Below, in pieces: positions 24,601 to 39,600 of a DNA stretch of 64,000 nt. The position numbers and the translations under genes are program-made. How positions within the stretch are numbered: the first letter of the stretch is position 1; every line of letters starts with the position of its first letter. Where the stretch lies: positions 8,201,374 through 8,265,373 of the forward strand of contig LS997567.1 of assembly GCA_000469685.2 (NCBI GenBank), in the 5' to 3' direction. The stretch comes from Haemonchus contortus. Lineage: Eukaryota; Nematoda; Chromadorea; Rhabditida; Trichostrongylidae. Under the pieces are notes generated by a model. It was given only the letters and a program-made list of their open reading frames with translations. It did no database searches and had not been told where the DNA came from.

Positions 24601-27600
24601 ATGATGGCAGGGTAGTAGGTTCTAAATACCTGATTGGCCTAACGAATTGCTCCAATTATATGTATGTACAGGGTGGGTGAAGATGATGTGGTGGAAAGTG
24701 ACGCAATATCACACGGATGGTCACGGGTTAGAACCCCGGCTCGATATCCGCTCAAGTCATGTTTTCCTTCCCTACATGGTCGGTTAATTGGTACCCGACT
24801 CTTCTAGGAGGATAAAGGCACTGACACTCACTGCGCCTCTACGATCCTGAAATGAAGCCGAATTCGGGGGGGCATCACTCTGGCGGGGTTGGTTGAAGCC
24901 AAAAAAATCATGTTTTATCATTATATGTATGGGTTAATATTATAGTGGAAGTCAAGAGGATAGTAATGAATCAGCTCTACAGCAACTCATTTCAGGCATA
25001 TTTTTTATTGTTCCCTGTATTGATACATATAGAAAAGTTGACCTTCGAGTACTTTCCTTCGAAGTCCCACCTCAAGAGGTACGAGTTTTGGCGCTGCGTA
25101 CATTTCTTTGATGATCAATTTGATTTACTTTTATTTTCAGATATTGTCAAAAGACTCTGTTACTGTTGCTGTCGATGCTGTTGTATACTTCCGCATATCA
25201 AACGCGACAATATCGGTATCGACAGCGATTATCGATTTTCTATTGAGTATTTGCTATGCCACACCCCTTTAGGTGACAAATGTGGAAGATGCGGCACGTT
25301 CAACGAAACTGCTAGCGCAGACCACACTCAGAAATATTTTGGGAACGAAAACCTTGGCGGAAATGCTTTCCGATCGGGAAGCCATCTCACATCAAATGCA
25401 GGTGCACTACACTAAATTCTACAATGTAGCCTCACATGAGCCCGATCCCTCCAGGTCAGAGGGACGGACGACCAACACGAACTTACGGTTGACTTTTCTA
25501 ATTGTGGCTATGTTCATGTATGATCATTTCACTTCTTAGACGACACTAGATGAGGCTACCGAACCCTGGGGAGTGAAAGTGGAACGAGTCGAAGTAAAAG
25601 ACGTGCGCCTACCAGTTCAACTGCAACGAGCCATGGCAGCTGAAGCCGAAGCGGCTCGGGAAGCCAGAGCAAAGGTCTTTTTCTTACTCTGAAACATAAA
25701 CTTTTGAGTGGTCAGTTGACATCAATCAATTGGCAATGGTTAAATTTGCAGTCCGTGAAAAAAGGCTTTCAGCGGGAAGCTAAGTGTGGGTTCGAGTCTC
25801 GTCAAGGACCGATTTTTGCGCACAATCCGCCATCCTTGTGAGAATAGAAGTACTAATATTTTCTGCTGAGCAACTGCAACCTAATCCCGGGGGCGGAGCT
25901 TTCTCAACCTCAACGTAGTTTTCATTGGTTAGGGAGTCATTCTGCTCGGGTGCAGCCCCACAGCCCACGGTTGTGGTGCGTTAGGAACGAAATGGTCGCG
26001 TCGCGGTGAAAGGGGCGTCGTGCGCGAAGGAATGTAGCAGGATGCAGCAGTAGGTAAGAAATACAAGAACAAACCTATTAATAGTAGAATAATGCATAAA
26101 ATAATGATCGCATATCGATTGAGCTGTATGAGGAACGCTAGAGCCCCAATAACGGCGAATGAGTGGTGCGCGACAGCCGCGTGCGACGAATCGATTACAC
26201 AAAATCGTTCCTAACGCCCGTCTCCCCACAGCCCACCAATAAGGATTGTACTAGGAATTCCGTACAAAATACCCTCGGCTGCTTGCTTTCCTTGACTTGT
26301 TTTACCATGACGATTTCCAGTGTTCTGAAGCACAACTCACCTTTTCATTCAGGTTTACAACTCGACCAGTTATCGTTAATTAATTTTACATTTACTCTTA
26401 AGACTTTTCCACAGGACTAGTTTGATACGTTGCTGAATGCTCTTTATAAAGTTGACATTTTTCAGGTGATTGTCGCCGAGGGTGAACAAAAAGCATCTCG
26501 TGCCTTGAAGGAAGCAGCAGAAGTTATCGCTGAGTCGCCATCTGCTCTTCAACTACGCTATTTGCAAACGCTTAATAGCATCTCGTTAGTTTTCTTCTTT
26601 CTATCACAACATCTGATCCCCTCATAACAGCGCTTTTACTATTCCTATCTAATTATCGAAGAAGGACTTGGAATATATTAGGCTGAGTCATAAGTCCTGG
26701 GAGAAAATGATAGCGATGACTTCTAGAGATTATAACTCGGGAAAGAGGAGACGAAAATGGACGCGCATGGCATTGTTAGATAGAGTATGAAAAGCTCTTC
26801 GAAGTCCATGCTAACGAACACATCTAACTGTTTCCTTTCCTGTAACCATGCCTCATGATTTCAAGCCGTCGCAACTCTACCTCCGCAACACCATCCTATT
26901 TCTTTTTTTTATCTGGCCAAGAACCCTTTGAGATCGATAGACGTATTAAGGAAGTTTACAAGAAGGGTGGTCCTACTAGATGCACAATTCACAAGTGGCA
27001 CACGAAGTTCACGTCGGACGACCATTCCATCGAAAATCAAGACGCTCACCGGGACGCTCATGGAGTTGGATTTGGAGGTGCTGCGGAACCAGGTGGAAGT
27101 CGATTCGTATCAAACTACTCGTGAACTGGCAGTTACCCTTGGGGAGTCAGTCTACAGTTATCCGTGGATTGAGGTCAATCGGCAATGTGCGAAAGCTCGG
27201 CCGATGGGTGGCTCATGCTTTGAAGCAGTATGGCATGAATTTTTGCGCCGACATGTCACTTTCTCTCCTAACGCTCAAGCGCAGGAGACGGACAGGTGTA
27301 CTCGTTGGAATATATTTGAAAGAGCTTTTTCTACTGTATCTAACGATTCCTGCCGCGTCCATTTTCGTCACCTCTTTCCCGAGTTATGATCTCTAGAAGT
27401 CATCACTATTCTTATATATTCAGCCTCCTTTGATCCTGTAAGTCCATAGCTCTACTCGCATTGACTCGATGTCTTGAGGGTAGTATGCAGGGTTGAGGTA
27501 GCCTTGAGAGCGAATGCTTCGATAACAGTTTTTACAGAGAATTCCATTAAAAAGATGCCAATATCCCGTGGAAAATGTGATGGCATATCAGTGTACCAAA

Positions 27601-30600
27601 TAGCGATTCTGAGACGCCGTAAGCGGATCGCGCCCACATTTTATCCCTTCTCTTGTGATGGCTAACTTGCAAGGCATTTGATGGCAGCTGTCATAAAGGG
27701 ACAGTCCACGACAATTTGGAGTATCTAATTTTCGACGAATAACATAATTAATAGTAGGGAATGGTGTGAAAGTGGAAAAGAAAATGTTAAATCCCTTATT
27801 CAGAGAAGTATAAGGATTCAAACGTGGTGTAATAAGGCGTTGGGCAAGAATGTGACGACAAAAAATGCATGGGAATGGTATTTGGAACAGCGTTCAAATG
27901 TGTGTTTCGTAGCGTACAGCTGGCAATAGTAAGCTGCCCGTGTGCAAAGTGTGCGTCCCCGTGCGAGTAGTAACCTCTACGACCCCTAAAACGCCGTGAA
28001 AACTCGTCCGCCTTCGGGTTTTGGGGCTCTCACTAGCCCAATCCAGAGCGTATTTCGATCCGACAGCGTCTCTTGTGCTATTCTTGGGGGTCACTGGTTC
28101 ATACGAGGGAGAAATCTGAGCGATCATTTCTAACGTTAACTGTGGCTTCAACATACCGTTGTGTCACCCACGTTCTATCACATGATAGCGTCTTTGAACC
28201 GAAACGCCAGCGCGCAGATAGAAGGGCTATCCCTATAAGTATATGACCACGTAATTTGGTGCAGATCTAAGTGTCTCCCTTCAAAGGATTCCTGCAGCTT
28301 CACGTTTTTTTCTGATAGGATGCTCAGCTTCTTTTTTTATTGTTCGGAGGCATAGCATACCACTAGGAATGGTTGTAGGATGTGTTTTAAGGACATAACT
28401 TATTACTTAGTGAATTAGATTTTGTTTCAGAGCAGAGAAGAATTCTACCATAATCTTTCCGTTCCCAATTGATTTGCTCAGTGCTTTCTTACAACGACCA
28501 GCTCCTAAATTGTAAGTTTTTTAGCACATTCTAATGCATATCTTCTCTTGTAGTATATCAATTTGTACAATGGAAATGCTTATTTGCAACTGCGAGTATT
28601 TAAACTAGAAACATGAAGAAATAGAAGAAGGGAAAGGAACAGATGAAAAACGGAACAGAAACGGGCATGCAGGGGAGTATCTCAAAGTTGGATATAACCG
28701 GTATAACCTGGGATCATCAAAGAATCGGTTTGAGCCCCACATGAAACGGAGAATTCGATCCGTGACTCGGTAGGAGCTTGTGCCCAGACTATTTTCTACT
28801 TTTTTCCAGAAGCCATGGCTGTTTAACATGATCTTTTCATAGGAAAAATCCATCGTTGTATGGAATGACTGCAACAACCCATTGCGTAGCTAGTGTAGAT
28901 TGAAATGTAAACGCAGGTGATGATTCAATCAGTAAAGCAATCAGGAAAACATTCTTCTCCAGAAACGCGTAATGTAACAAGTACAAGCGGTCCGCTAAAA
29001 TGAAATGGTCATATTTTTACTTCGCCACCCATGGATATGGTATCTAGTTGGAAAGGATAACCGAGCGTGTGACAAACGGCGCTAGTTTGGAGTGTCCTAA
29101 ATGGCTTTTGAGAAGGTGTTACATAAGGCACCGAGCGACGTCGCGCAGGGTCGCGAATGCATGGCAAGTGCAGTATGGGCTTGTGGGCGTGTCGAAACAC
29201 CAGTTGAACTCGTACTCACCAAATGCTAAAAATCATAATAGTGGGACAAAAAACAAGTACAGTGATATGTATTGACGCTTTATGCGTTGCAGCCTGCAAA
29301 AAATCTTCAGAAATGAAACTTTTTGACTTGTGAAGCTGACGTACATATGAATGAGTTCTGTTTACAATCGTTATTTGCCACAATTGTAAGTCTGGCTCAG
29401 ACAAAGCACGGTTAAGAGAAAACATCTTCCGGAAGCACCTTTTGCTCATATCCACCAAGACTTCGTAGGCCATCCTCTGTTTGCTTTACTTTGCTCTAAC
29501 GGGAATAACGATTCACTTTGTTTTGAGTTGTTATCTTTGAACTTTCTTTTGCTTCAGTGAAAGTTGTGTACCGTCGACGATGCTTCCACACTCATCAAAG
29601 GCTCACGTGTGTTAACATCGCGTTAAGTCATCACACCGACACAGTCACAAATCATTTCTTTTTTTTTATCTCACAGCACCTTTTAAATGAACATTGTGCA
29701 AATAAACATTGTGTTGCTATGTGCTCTGCACAAAATCATTGGCATGTATCATATGTTGGCTTTCTGTGCTGCTTCACACCCTCATACTTCACTCAGCATG
29801 GCCAATATTTTATTTGCCAACAAGTACAGTTTATTGGAAAACCACGAAGCAGTAATGCTCAATGCACAACTCTAGCTAAGAATGGCTCTGACAATTGAAA
29901 AGGCGGCATACCTTGTTAGTCGTTCTAGAAATGGGGGTGTGGTGCGTTAGGAACGAAATGGTCGCGTCGCGGTGAGAGGGGCGTCGCGCGCGAAGGAATG
30001 TAGCAGGATGCAGCAGTAGGTAAGAAATACAAGAACAAGAGTACTAATAGTAGAATATGCATAAAATAATGATCACATATCGATTGAGCTGTATGAAGAA
30101 CGCTAGAGGTGTAATAACGGCGATGGAGTGGTCCGCGACAGTCGCGTGCGGCGAATCGATTACCCAAACCGTTCCTAACGCCCGTCTCCCCTGCACTCGC
30201 TACTAATCCAGTTGAAACTTGTCAACTAAGGAGGATAATGACAATTTAGAAGAGTGGAATTTCTGTCGAAAAAAGAGCTTTTTTAAGGAAAAATTCCATT
30301 ATCAATTCCAACGGTTTTGAGGGTTTTATTTCCAAAATAATAAATAAGTTCAGTATATTTTGTGGTTAAAGTTTCTGTGGTATAAGAAAAAACCGTTCAA
30401 TTCCTGAGGAATAAGAATACCTAAAATAAGACCCTAAATTTATAAGTAAAAACTCCGAAAATTTCAGTTGATACGAATCTGGACATCCTTATACAAAACT
30501 CCCGTATTTGCTGTCGGGTTGCTCCTTGCTGTTGAAGCTCATCGAATCTAGGAAAATGTAAAATGTTACTTGCCGTTGAAGTAGGAGGAAACTTCTCAAA

Positions 30601-33600
30601 AATTCACGCTTTTCCAATTCTCCGTAGGTCTTTTTCTACTATGCTGGTACCTGACTCCTTCTGGATTCTAAAAATGAATTCTCAGAGAAATTCTGTGTTG
30701 TCTATTGAGTGAAGGTACGTCTCCGGTTTCTGAAATCCTCACTTTTTGAGACATATAAGGGCAGCCTTCACTTCATGGTTCAAACTCCTCCTAACGTCGA
30801 TCAAACTGGTCGATGGTGGATGATCGACAACAGCCAGAGTTTGTTACCGCCTGGAACAACTTCGATTTCTCGGAATCTCGGGAGTAGTATACCTATAGAA
30901 AGCCTTAGTGAGATTAGTTGTTCTCAACTCTTTGAGCTGCTCCCATCCCGTAAAAACTGTGAAATGACCCGAAGCCGTAGGGCGTTCAATGAGCTCTCAA
31001 TGAAAAGCAGCCCCAATATTAAACAAATATAGAGAACTACATCGCTGCTGTAAAGGTTGTTTGATTTCGCCAATAAGCGGAAATCCCGAAAAAAGAATGG
31101 ACCTTTCCCTTTTCCAGGAACTTAAAATAGAAATATAATATATTGAATTTATTTATCATGCATGGAAATAATTTTTAAAACCGTTGGAACTGACATTAGA
31201 ATTTTTCTTTGAGAAAAACTCATTTTTCGATAGAAATCCCTCTTTTTTATCTGTCATTATCCTCTTCAATTGACAAGTTTCAAGTCGATTAGTAGCTAGT
31301 GCGGGCAGCATAATTACCGCGGAATCTTCGCACCTGATCAAGGTCGCTACGCGCCTATGTGCGAGACGGGAGACGGGCGTTAGGAACGATTTTGGGTAAT
31401 CGATTCGCCGCACGCGGCTGTCGCGGACCACTCATTCGCCGTTATTACAGCTCTAGCGTTCTTCATACAGCTCAATCGATATGCGATCATTATTTTATGC
31501 ATTATTCTACTATTAATAGGTTTGTTCTTGTATTTCTTACCTACTGCTGCATCCTGCTACATTCCTTCGCGCGCGACGCCCCTCTCACCGCGACGCGACC
31601 ATTTCGTTCCTAATGCACCACACCCGTGCGAAACGAGCTTGATTAGGTGCGATCGCACCAATTTTCCCGTACCCCCGCATTAGCATTCTGACTTGGAACA
31701 ATGCTGCCTCACATCGTTTCTGCTAAATGGCAGGCGCTCCCGCACATATCACCGTTGCCATCCATTTCATTAAAGGACTCTAAGGTTGAATGTCTTGGTT
31801 CACGATTATTTTTGAGATTGTGCAATAGGATGGATCTGTGGCCCTCCAGGATACCCATGAGCCACTATCGGATCGAAAATGTCCTAAATAAGTTGACACG
31901 TTCTGAAAGCTTGCCTCTATTGTATACCATACCCGGAAAAGCCTGTGTTTTAACGGACTTGTAGAGTCTGCACCATTAATAGTGGAGCAGGTTTGTTGAA
32001 AGTTCTAACAACCGATCAGAGAAAATAACAACATGTAGTATAACAAACGAGTAACAACAATACAAGCAAAAAAAAAATAAAAGCGAAGTGGCAACGCTAG
32101 CAGAGAATGAAAACACGAGACCATAAAACTTTGAAGGCATGCAGTCATGCTCCATTTCGACATTTAAGGCAATTACGTCCAATGTAGCCAGCTTCCTTAC
32201 CTATTTGCACACGACTGAAATCTCGTCCCAATACCGCTTCATGTCACCCTCCATCGTAATCTCGTACAACCTCCTACTTACCTATTTTCAGGAGTTTCAG
32301 CTTGCTTGAACTCTGTAGATTTTCGCTCTTCTTCGTGTACAATCCTCCGCCATTACATCTCTTTTCTGTCTCTTATTTACCTTGAAATAGATATCACAAA
32401 ACTGTCGTGAACTGTTCCTTTAAAGTACAATGTCTGGGAAATTGCCAAACTCACTTTGGCTCACCCATACAATTTCTGCTCGAGCGAGCATTGCCTAATC
32501 TCAGCTTCCTTTCTCTCCAGATGCCTCAAGATACATTTCTCTTCCATTGCGTTACGCAGTCTGATTACAGTCAGCTCACCCTCATTTGAGGACGGAAGAT
32601 CAAGTGGGGACTGACCTCTCGAGGCTTCCCACAGCGTTTTTTCCAACTTCAGCCGTATCAGTTATCAGAAATCAATGCGACATCAACAACTTCAAAATAT
32701 CCTGGTGCCGTAGGGTTCGCGGATCGCGTCGCTCTAATGTTCAATTATAAGATTTTTATTGGAGAGGCGTCAAAAGTCTGATATTATATATAGTACATTG
32801 GGAAGAGGTCGTGAGTAAGGAATTGGATTGAATCAATGATTGCTGTTTCAAGCAATCCAGTAAAAATACTTTAGCGACATCTTCATTCTTATGCAATCCG
32901 TTCCCTAACACGTTGGTCTGGAGATTAGCCTAAAAATAAAATCATCCAGAACAAATAACAACAACAACAATGGACACGTAAATGGATCGCATAGAAAGTG
33001 CTTACATACAATATACGAACTATGTCAAAATACTGAAATCAAATAAAGACCTATTCGAAAAAAAACGTTGTACTTCCGAGCTTCTTCTTCTCTTTCTTCT
33101 CCTCCTGCATGAATGTTGCTCCAACTTGGTAAAAGTCTTCATTTTTCGGGTAACGTGACGTGTGACGCCACTTTTCTTGGGTGAATACTTGTCCTGAAGA
33201 CAAACTAATATCAAGCTCGCAAAGTATCAAAAAAGAGCTTCAGAAGCCGTTCTTAGACAAGACTCAGGGCTGTGGCCGATCTTACATACACCGATTTCAT
33301 AAGCATTAGGGGCTACTCCGAAACGTTACCTTATTTTACAAATGTGCTTCAAACGAGTGGACCTAGCATAAGTCTGGCTGTGGTAGGGTCGGCTACTCCC
33401 GTCTGTCAAGTCCGATTGTTTTACTGACGGTACCTTCTGCCACAAGTGTAGCTCTGAAGATCCTTCTATCATGCTTTGCCACCTCTTCTTTGGGGTTCGC
33501 GTGGTCGCTTCTTTACACCCTCGAGTTCCATTGCCTCGTTTTTTCAGACGACTTTGTGACCTACTAAGCACGCGTTCGTATCACTGTTTGCATCACTGCC

Positions 33601-36600
33601 TTGACGTCTTCGTCTCTGATCCGATTCAACTGCAGGTCCACCTAATTATCCTAATTTCAGCGAAGGGATGTTATTTTTCATGAACTTTCATCTACGGGCC
33701 AACACTCACTGTAGGGGAGCTTCGTGGATCTCATTACTGCATTACCGATACACGTTTCCTTTCAGCGTCCCAGACAACCGTCAGTCGCAGAGGGTACCTG
33801 TGGAATCCCTCCAGTTCATCCGTACTGCTCTTACAGCCTGGTCCACATATCATCAATTGCCATGTCGCTCACGAAATATCGGAAAAGCTACGCTATCTCG
33901 ATAGCTTCTTCCACACAATCCACGATCTGCTCTACGCACTCCCTGGAGCTGAGGAACTTGGTCTTGTTCACGTTCAACCGGCTCCCATTTTCCGCCAGAA
34001 CTTTCTGCCATTTCGGCAGCTTGTCTGGAAGCCCTTCACTACTTTTCTATATAAGAATGTATCATAGCATAGAGGATGGTCCTCAATGGTCCACTGAAGA
34101 GTCCTTTCGTGATGTCCACTTAGTAGGAAGGCCAACGGGCTCCAAGCTGGTCTATGGAGAACCTAACTGTACCGTCTACTGTTTTTGCTAGGCCGTGAGG
34201 AGTGCGCAGTTTTGTCCTATACCTATCTTACGTGCCCTTCTCCATGGAGATCAGGTGTTCCGGAACGGATATTTTTCGCAAAGCGCTCCTAGAGGCTAAC
34301 CTCTAAAGACTGTCGAACGCCTTTCCATATCGAAAAAGGCTATGTAGCGGCACCTACACTTTTCTCGACTCTTGTTCATCACTTGCTGATCCCGTGGTAG
34401 TTGAAACCCTAAAACGCGTCCCACTTCTGCTTGCGTATGGAAACTGTAGTATAGCTCCTTCAGACATCTGGGCCTTCCTTCAGTGGCCAGTCTTCAGGAA
34501 TTGGGTGAACCACCTAATCCGGTTTTTCCAGAGCGTCTCTCACGCCTCGATTGGTACTTCGTCCGGGCCAGTTGCCTTCCCAACCATTATCTTCCCTATA
34601 GCTCAACGGATTTCATTCTACATCCAAAACGCGATAGGAACTCTACCTGGGAAATTCGTTGGATTTCGTCTCTCAGAATCCCATTACAGTATTCTTTCCC
34701 CCATCGCCTGACCTCTCCAGGTTTTCTCAATTGTGCACCGTCGCTGTCCTTCACAACCGTGAATAGTCACAAGTTTTGAACAGCAAGATGCCGCGCGTTG
34801 ACCAGCCGGAAAACACTATCATTCCCGGCCATCGAGCTTCTCGTACTTTTGCTGAGGCAGCATTGACAACCTATGCAGGCAGCTAGGTCTACTGCACCTC
34901 TCTTCTTTTGCCGGCACTCGTAGGCGGATTTCTTGTTCCTTTTAACTCAAAGCACCATATTCGGGCTTCCTTGTCTCCTTGAAATCCATCTCTCGTCTCA
35001 TCTAGCTTTTCCCTTGCACATCGTAGAATGACTTTCATGGTGTCGCTCCAAATCTTCCAAATCAGTTTCGGTATTTGGGAGACTAGCCTCGAGTATCTTC
35101 CGCTCGAGGTTATCTTTGTTTCCTCGATGCAGCTTCCGCTTTTCGCATCGTTTTTGTTCATGTTTCCTTAGAAAACCTCTATGAATGCTAGGAGAAGCCT
35201 GTGCTGTTTGGTCAGACCTATCTAGAGGAATCTTCCACGTCTTCTGCAGATTCTGAGATTTCTCTTCAGAAGCACATGGCTTGCTTCTATTCGTTTCCCT
35301 CTAGTGCTGTTGGTATCTTGTGAGTTACTTTTTTGAAAAAAAAGTACTGCAGACTGGACAGGTCGTTAGCTGCTGACGAAAAAAAAGACCCTCTCCCCTC
35401 ATGAATACTATTCCTCTACCTCAGCTAGCCCTTTCTAGGACCTCCGTTCACTGCCTACGTACCCATTCAGGTCACTTGCCATAGTGAGATAGCCCCTTTC
35501 GAGACCGATCTGATGAAATCGTCAAAGCTCAGATAGAACTGGTCTTTTCCGCTATCGGAGCAGCCGGCTTACAGTGGGTACACGGGTATTATTGCTCACG
35601 GCTCCTCTTTATTTTGCCTATCTTCACAGCTATGATTCAACCGGTACTCCGACAGCGAAGACAGAGTCGTTGAGAACTTCGGTACTCCTATGGTCACACC
35701 ATTTCGATTGGTTTGTCCTGTGCTGTAATAGCGAAACATTCCCCAATTCACGTGGCTTTCGTTCCTTCCCAGCGTGCCTCCTAAGCGTAGGGCGTAGGTG
35801 CTAACTTTATAGAATCAGCTTTCTCTCGGAACATTCCACTTAGCGATTTCACATTCAGAGTACCAATTCGAACTAACTTCATTGGCCGAGGTCGACCACT
35901 CTTCTGTAGTTCTCGCATACCGTCCACAGAACATGAGCGGGAACTCAATACACCTTCTCCGGGTGACGTCCCTGCTTAATGTCAGATTTTATTCAGGACA
36001 TTGGATATAGTTGTTGTGATTGGGTTTTTTCCATGACACGATCTGTCGGCCTGGGTCTGACGCCAGAAACATCACATTTATGCAAATTTCTGCAAAGCAT
36101 TGTTCTCGTTTCATCACTCGCAGAGATCGAACTCGAACTTTTTCTCGGTGCAGACATGAGCCTACATTTGAACTCGCAGAAATCCCTTCCACAGCCTTGC
36201 GCCCGACTAATAAAATTTGGAGAAGCACCTGCTGAAGGGTGACGGAACTTTTCCCCGATTTCCCATGTTCGCTTTGCGGCATGCGGCAATCTTTTCGTGG
36301 TTATCCCTCGGCTTCCAGCCGCAATTACCGTATCCAGCCGCCTCCCCGCCAATCGATAGAACGCAATATTTTTCGTTGACTGCATTCCTTGTCCGATTAG
36401 TTTTGACTGGTTTTTCTGCTTCTTTTTCGTTTTTATATTTCTCAGACCATATTGTTCGGAGTGACTCCTCCAATATTATCGACGATCAAGACCGCATTCG
36501 AATTGAAAAGAGCGACCAGCAAATACAAATAATTAAAGGTTTCCCGAACTCACAAGTTGCGCGCTCCAATCTTCCATCGCATTTCTGCGATAGGCGGCGG

Positions 36601-39600
36601 GTGCGGCTGGCGCGACGCAGCGTTCGGGGAGAAGGTACCGGGCTCCCTGCTGAATAAGTGTGACACGGTTGGTGCTTGAGAATAACAACAATCCACATCA
36701 GTTGGTCATAGGCGTGTTCAAAGAGCAATTCCAGGAGCCGTCCATAAGCGATAACTCCGACACCGATGACAGCTCTAATGTTGTGACCAAGAACTGCTGT
36801 GAAGCCGCAATCCATGTCTCCTGTCTCCTCCACGGCACAAAAATCTATTCTTTTTCGCTCCGGCGCATTTGTCAACCGCTGGAGAACCCTGTAAATGGGC
36901 CAGTATTTGAAGTGGCAACGCATGTCTTGATTACATTTCGAGACTTTTGAACTAGTTGCCCTCTGGTGCCGTCCCTGCATCGCAGACACGCTCATACTTT
37001 TCAAATCAGACGAGTTTGCGAGTCTGCGTTGCTTCCGAAAAATCATAACACTGCCTCTCACCATTTACATGGCACAAGGGTTCAGAGATCGGCTTGTCAA
37101 CGAGTTTTGTCTTCTAAATTCTAGTGTCCAGGTCTAACTCAGCCTGCCGAAGCGGGCGGTCCCAAGTGGCATTCTGTAGGAGAAGCTCTGAAAAAACTGT
37201 TGTGAAAATCATTTTTCCCTCATTGAAGTGATTAAGAGAGCTGTATTAATACAATTGTACATTACAAAATAATGAGACGAAAAGAAAAAACTGTAAAAAT
37301 TCAGAATTAAGTCACAAGACCATATGCTGTAGAAATTACAAAGTCCTGCCAGTCTCTGTCATACCTGCCAGGGTATCTGAACATATTTCCGCCATGTAAC
37401 CCTGGGTAACGGGACTTCTCCCCTATCGCGGCATTCTCCTTTGCGGCATGCGGCAAATGTCACTGCAATTACCGTACTCACCCCGCCTCCCGCCAATCAA
37501 TAGGACGCGATATTTTTCGTTGATTGGCTTGCTTTTTCATTGGATTTGATCGTTTTTCTTCTGTTTCTTTTTAGTTTTCATGTTAATTAGACTTGATTAA
37601 TTGAAATAACTCCTAACTAACATAACTCCAATCTTCCATCGCAATTCCGCTATAGGTGGCGGGTGCGGCGTGTGCGACGCCGAGTTAGGGGAGAAGTTCC
37701 CGGCCCCTGTAACCCTAATACCTACTCATTTGGTCCACGTCGGGGACCTCTTCGAACTTGAGAAAGTAATAAAAAAATCACACTATTCGAGAGCATCTAC
37801 CGTCTAATTTCTTCTACCCCTACCCTTTTTCCTGGTCTGGAATGCCCTAATAATGTTTGGCTCCTTTATTAGACACATTTGGGAAGTGATTCAGTAAGAT
37901 CATAAGCATGATAACAATGAAAATGTAACCATATAATGGTGTGTCAATGCTGCTCTCGCTTCATAGTTGAAGGCCTGATAAATCTGAGGTAACCATTTCT
38001 ATACGAGAAGCGGAAGTATAGATTGGGAATAGTCATCGGTAGTGAAGAAAGCGAGAGAATTCGATGATTTCGAAAAAAATATGCTCAAAAGTAGGGAAAA
38101 TAGAGGTTGGACGAGATTGCCATGACGGAAATAATATGGAAGGGGTATTCGAACGAGATTTCAGTTGTTGCAATTGCACAAAGAGCTGACTACATCAAGC
38201 CAGAACTGTACAGAACTGTCTTTCGCTGTCGCTATGGGTCATGACAAGTTGTTTGAACTTCCTACATGGGTTCCCTTGTGATCGGTGCAGCCTCTACAAT
38301 GCCGTGGAACTCGTCCGATTATGCACACGGGCAAATCTTTGAGCCTTTATAATTCCCTAACTAGGCCATTTTCCGACCTAATAGTGCCAGCTATGGTATA
38401 CGCGGGGGTCTAAGTCCTGTGGGGGAATCTCAGATATCATTTTTATCGTGGACTGTGCGTTTACCCGTACTGATACCCGTTCACTACGTAATCTTCGTTC
38501 CTTCAGAGACTGCTTTCATAGCCCGCCTAAGGGCCGGCGAGCCGGCGTACCAGCCGAGGTAGTGCTAGGAGTGGGGAGGAAGGCAGACGGGCTGTCGACG
38601 CGATCGCGTCGCGCCCAAGCTCCTTCGAAGGGCTGAAAAAAAGCAAAACAAGATCCAAAACCATTCGCGTCTGCCCTTCGAAGGGGCTTATGCAAATGGT
38701 TTTTGATCTTGTTTTTCTTTGCTTTCAGCCCTTTGAAGGGGCCTGGGCGCGACGCGACCGCCCGTCTGCCTCTCTACCCCCCCCCCCTTGGACTACCTCG
38801 GCTGGCACGCCGGCTCGCCAGCTCGCTCGACGGTGTTCGGTTGGGGGATTATGAATATAGTCAGAGAGTGAGAGCAGAAGGTCGGTGTACTTTCAATAGA
38901 ACGTGAAGTAACGTGTTATGCTCCGTAAATTAGTACTTCTTACTTCGGGTTTTTCTTGCCTGCCCGCGACATATGTTCACAGCTGTGTGGGATCTGAATC
39001 TAGTAAGTGTAGTTGCAAATAGGTTTCTGAAAACGAAAAGTCTTGATGCAAAAAAACTCAGAGTGCTCTTAGGTGCTGAAAGATAAGTGAGAGGGGTCTA
39101 AGGCTATGGCACTGTAGGAGGTAGAAAAGTAATATGCAGGTGGAAGAGGTGTAGGTGAATAAAATAGTGGTACATTGTGTTGGGCTAGCTATATATGTAC
39201 AGTGAACCTGACGAATAAGAAGGAGCAACTGGAGGAGATAATGCTTTGTTTGAAGAATGAATACGTTGTGATAGAACTCACATTACAAACGTCAGAAGTT
39301 ATGCTCATGCGATGACAAACACAATACAGAGGTGTTTTATAATGTTTCATGCACTTGGGTGAACTATGTAATGTAAATGAACTCCTGACGAGTTCTAAAT
39401 AAAGGGATGCGAGGTTCTGAAAAAGGGTGGTACAAATAGACCTTGTCTTCAAACGATCGATATATTGGTTCTGTGTCTAGTCTGGCAGAAAGGTCAGCAG
39501 CCAACCAACCAAAACCACATTTCTCTATAGTAGATATTGAGATTTTTCCTTGGGATAAACCTGTAACCCCTTAAGAGCTCACAAGATCGAAAAACAGCCT

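Noticed and set aside
33471..36657. Numerous + strand frames up to 146 codons in unit A
   Set aside because: Antisense of the RTE element, whose recognisable motifs are all on the minus strand; the B copies break at different places.
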